From contig NZ_JBHTJM010000003.1 of assembly GCF_042675745.1 (NCBI RefSeq), forward strand, positions 1 through 64,000: a DNA stretch of 64,000 nt. Reading direction: 5' to 3'. The notes below the pieces were generated by a model. The model ran no database searches and was not told the origin of the DNA. It saw only the letters and a program-made list of their open reading frames with translations. Shown piece by piece: positions 61,407-64,000 of the stretch. The DNA is from Pseudofulvibacter geojedonensis (GTDB taxonomy: Bacteria > Bacteroidota > Bacteroidia > Flavobacteriales > Flavobacteriaceae). The first letter of the stretch is position 1. Each line of letters opens with the position of its first letter. The position numbers and the translations under genes are program-made.

Positions 61407-64000
61407 ATGAAAAAAAACTACTATTACGCGCTTTTTATATGTGTATTAACACTATTTACAGTACATGCCCAACGTTATAAAGAAATGATAGAAGCTGGAA
61501 CTTATTCGGTTCAGCAAATTCAACAAGCTGCAGAAGAGCATTTTGCTGAGGTGGGAACAGGAAGAGGAGTTGGATTTAAATCTTATAAACGATGGGAATT
61601 TAAAGCCTTGATGGATATGGACGAAAACGGAATGTTAAAACCTTCTGATTTTTATTATCATGAGTACGAGCGTTTACAACAAGAATTAAATTCTAATAGG
61701 TCTTTAGCTGCTTTCCAAGGTTCATGGGAACAGTTAGGACCAGATTATAAAAACGGAACAAGTGGATGGAACCCAGGAGTAGGTAGAGTTACTTCTATAG
61801 CAGTTCAAGAGTCTAACCAAAATCATATTATTGTAGGTAGTCCAGGTGGAGGAGTATGGAAAACTACAGACGGTGGAGTTAACTGGACTGTATTAACGGA
61901 TAACTTATCTAATATAGATGTGTATGCTTTAGCTATGGATCCTGTTAATTCTAATATCTATTATTGGGGATCTACTAATGGAAATATTTTTAAATCTATT
62001 GATGCAGGAGCTACTTGGAACCTTTTGGCAGATACGGGCTCAGGTACAGTAAATAAAATATTAATAGATCCTACTAATACAACCAAATTGTACTGTACAT
62101 CGTCAGGAGGGATTTTTAAATCTACTGATACAGGAGTTACATGGTCAAAAATTAATCCTTTAGCTAATAATGGATATGATATAGAGTTTAAGCCTGGAGA
62201 TACAAATACAATTTATGCATCTGGTACAGAATATTTTGTGTCTAGAGATGGAGGAAATACTTTTGACTATCCTTTTTCTGGGTTTAAATCATGGACTCAA
62301 GAAAGTGTTACAGGTTCGAGATTTTGGACAATAAGTAATTCGAATCAAAATGGAAGTGTTACTCCTAAAACAGGTAATGGTATGGCTATGTTTTTTTATG
62401 CTAGCTATGATCACCCAGTAACTAGGTTAGTGTCAGAAGAATTAAATTTACAAGGCGCTACAAATCCTCAATTAAACTTTTCATTTACGAATGTTAACTG
62501 GGGTAGCAATACTTTTTTAAACGAAATGAGAGTATTGTATAAAACTTCTTTGGGAGGAGCTTGGACAGAGTTAGCTAATTATACAGCTGAAGTAACTTCT
62601 TGGACAGATATCACGTTAAATTTGCCTAATGCATCATCAACATATTACATAGCTTTTGAAGCAACTAATAATTACGGAAGAGGACTTACTTTAGACGATG
62701 TATCTGTAACCGATGCTACCCTAGGTACTGTTTTTCAATCTGGATTCGAAGGTTCTATGGGGTCAGGTGTAAAAATGATGGCGGTATCGCCAGCTGATGA
62801 TACAGTGGTATTTATGCTAGAAGAAAATTCTGGAGCATTTGGTAAGCTTTATAAGTCTACCGATTCTGGTGCTACTTTTACAGAAATTGATCATACTGGA
62901 AGGAATTATTTTGGGTATTCTTCTAATTCAACAGACACTGATGATGCTGGAGTTGGTCAGGCACCAAGAGATATGGATATAGCAATACATCCTACTGATA
63001 TTAATGATGTGCATATTGCAGGGGTAAATACTTGGAGGTCTACAGATGGTGGAATTACCTTTTCAATAAGCTCACAATGGACTCCAGGAAATGCTTCAAG
63101 TAGCAATATAGGTTACTGTCATGCAGATGTAGATTTATTACAATTTGTAGGTTCAAACTTATATGTTGGTTCAGATGGTGGGATTTTTATAGCAGAAAAC
63201 CCAACGGTAGTGAATACCAATTATTATAGAGATTTGAGTTCTGGTTTAGGAATTAGAGAGTTTTATAGAATAGGGGTTAGTCAAACTGCTGCTGAAGTGG
63301 TTACAGGTGGTGCTCAAGATAATGGTAGTTCAATATTAATTGGAGGAGTTTGGAAAGATTGGCTAGGAGCAGATGGTATGGAAGGTTTTGTAGACAAAGA
63401 TAATAATGATGTTATTTACGGAACAGTTCAATTTGGATCGCTTTATAAATCTACTAATGGAGGAAATAGTAGTTTTGGGTTGTCTGAACCAGAAGGGAAA
63501 TCGGGTAACTGGGTAACACCATTTGAGCAAGACCCTACTGCTGCTAATACAATTTATGCAGGTTATGATCAGGTGTATAAGTCAACTAATGGTGGAACTT
63601 CTTGGGTTCTACCTGCTATATCTCAAGATTTTGGTGGTAATATAAATCATTTAAAAATAGCACCTTCAAACAACCAAATAATGTTTGCTGCAAGAGGAAG
63701 TAATTTATATAAAACAGAAAATGGTGGAGCTACTAATTGGGTGCAAAAAACTGGCTTTGCAGGTAGTATTAATAGTATAGCAATTCATCCTTCAGATCCT
63801 AATAAAATTGCGTTAGCAACTACAGGAGCGGGAAAGGTATATGTTTCTACAGATGGAGGAGATAATTGGACCTCTTATTTATACAACTTACCTGCATTTA
63901 GTGCATCTGCTGTCGTATGGCAAGATAATGGAAATGATGGTTTGTATGTAGGAATGAATTACGGAGTGTTTTATATAGATTCAACTTTTCCAGGAGCTTG
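61407..64000 (+). CDS. Large secreted BNR/Asp-box beta-propeller protein (5' part, cut by window edge)
   Basis: The frame from ATG 61407 stays open where I followed it (to about 63.3 kb read codon by codon, the rest by motif), so about 864 codons are present without a stop. Signal peptide MKKNYYYALFICVLTLFTVHAQ. Residues about 40-95 form a helical segment containing an EF-hand-like loop DMDENGMLKPSD (70-81). From about 105 there are many Asp-box/BNR repeats (KTTDGGVNWT, KSIDAGATWN, KSTDTGVTWS, RSTDGGITFS, KSTNGGTSW, VSTDGGDNWT), as in sortilin-like propellers. A MAM/jelly-roll-like domain (about 294-440) is inserted between propeller blades. In Flavobacteriaceae such proteins usually end in a T9SS sorting domain, which would lie beyond the window. 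Function unknown; secreted glycan- or protein-binding is plausible. Confidence 0.88.
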   Translation, partial: MKKNYYYALFICVLTLFTVHAQRYKEMIEAGTYSVQQIQQAAEEHFAEVGTGRGVGFKSYKRWEFKALMDMDENGMLKPSDFYYHEYERLQQELNSNRSLAAFQGSWEQLGPDYKNGTSGWNPGVGRVTSIAVQESNQNHIIVGSPGGGVWKTTDGGVNWTVLTDNLSNIDVYALAMDPVNSNIYYWGSTNGNIFKSIDAGATWNLLADTGSGTVNKILIDPTNTTKLYCTSSGGIFKSTDTGVTWSKINPLANNGYDIEFKPGDTNTIYASGTEYFVSRDGGNTFDYPFSGFKSWTQESVTGSRFWTISNSNQNGSVTPKTGNGMAMFFYASYDHPVTRLVSEELNLQGATNPQLNFSFTNVNWGSNTFLNEMRVLYKTSLGGAWTELANYTAEVTSWTDITLNLPNASSTYYIAFEATNNYGRGLTLDDVSVTDATLGTVFQSGFEGSMGSGVKMMAVSPADDTVVFMLEENSGAFGKLYKSTDSGATFTEIDHTGRNYFGYSSNSTDTDDAGVGQAPRDMDIAIHPTDINDVHIAGVNTWRSTDGGITFSISSQWTPGNASSSNIGYCHADVDLLQFVGSNLYVGSDGGIFIAENPTVVNTNYYRDLSSGLGIREFYRIGVSQTAAEVVTGGAQDNGSSILIGGVWKDWLGADGMEGFVDKDNNDVIYGTVQFGSLYKSTNGGNSSFGLSEPEGKSGNWVTPFEQDPTAANTIYAGYDQVYKSTNGGTSWVLPAISQDFGGNINHLKIAPSNNQIMFAARGSNLYKTENGGATNWVQKTGFAGSINSIAIHPSDPNKIALATTGAGKVYVSTDGGDNWTSYLYNLPAFSASAVVWQDNGNDGLYVGMNYGVFYIDSTFPGA

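Noticed and set aside
1..64000. Insertion sequences, prophage, integrase or tRNA-linked island boundaries
   Set aside because: I found no transposase, integrase, phage structural gene, tRNA or long terminal inverted repeats; the glycan island boundaries show no visible attachment repeats.

Overview
The window is AT-rich chromosomal DNA from a marine-type member of Bacteroidota, almost certainly Flavobacteriaceae (Tenacibaculum/Polaribacter-like; the genus is my inference). The grounds are: type IX secretion (T9SS) cargo proteins with gliding-motility-type and Por-type C-terminal sorting domains; families typical of the group (DUF5606, OstA-like, DUF349, tandem DUF368, an OMP-barrel TonB-type receptor with a carboxypeptidase-regulatory domain); gene starts without Shine-Dalgarno sequences; and repeated TAnnTTTG boxes (the Bacteroidetes -7 element) 15-30 bases before start codons. 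I see no rRNA, tRNA, CRISPR, insertion sequence or prophage gene.

Layout. 0.1-4 kb: a T9SS cargo protein and uvrB. 4.2-7.3 kb: a SulP anion transporter/beta-carbonic anhydrase pair, a small exported acidic protein and a TerB-like protein. 7.4-10 kb: sucC and, divergently, lysA. 10-14.9 kb: a signalling island with two paralogous TPR-containing membrane histidine kinases, a small unknown protein and a NarL-type response regulator. 15-18.1 kb: heme A synthase, CCA-adding enzyme/HD protein and threonylcarbamoyl-AMP synthase. 18.2-33.1 kb: a cell-surface glycan island. 33.1-36.4 kb: dapD and a ruvX-def-DUF5606-mazG run, ending in a 38-bp tandem repeat copied from the 3' end of mazG. 36.6-42.8 kb: DUF349 protein, aroE, two DUF368 (undecaprenyl-phosphate translocase family) paralogs and a TPR protein. 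43-50.7 kb: class III aminotransferase, OstA-like LPS-transport protein, M61 peptidase, DUF3052-like protein and htpG. 50.9-61.3 kb: an LRR T9SS protein, S9 peptidase, fabH, TonB-type receptor, CoA-binding protein and sodium:solute symporter. 61.4 kb to the end: the 5' part of a large BNR/Asp-box T9SS-type protein cut by the window edge.

The most distinctive region is 18.2-33.1 kb. It has a complete five-gene route to CMP-pseudaminic acid (pseB, pseC, pseF, a pseG-pseH fusion and pseI) in a tightly overlapping operon. Just upstream is a glycosyltransferase carrying the D/E-D/E-G and HP motifs of bacterial sialyltransferases. Around these lie a Kdo/WaaP-like kinase, a GT9-GT2 fusion glycosyltransferase and three membrane-anchored alkaline-phosphatase-superfamily enzymes (two LtaS-like, one DUF3413/YejM-like). 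Together they suggest synthesis of a nonulosonate-capped and perhaps phospho-substituted outer-surface glycan. The second DUF368 pair (undecaprenyl-phosphate recycling) and the OstA-like LPS-transport protein elsewhere in the window fit an envelope-rich genome. No part of this is proven to be a new system; the individual families are known, while the gene fusions and the combination are what stand out.
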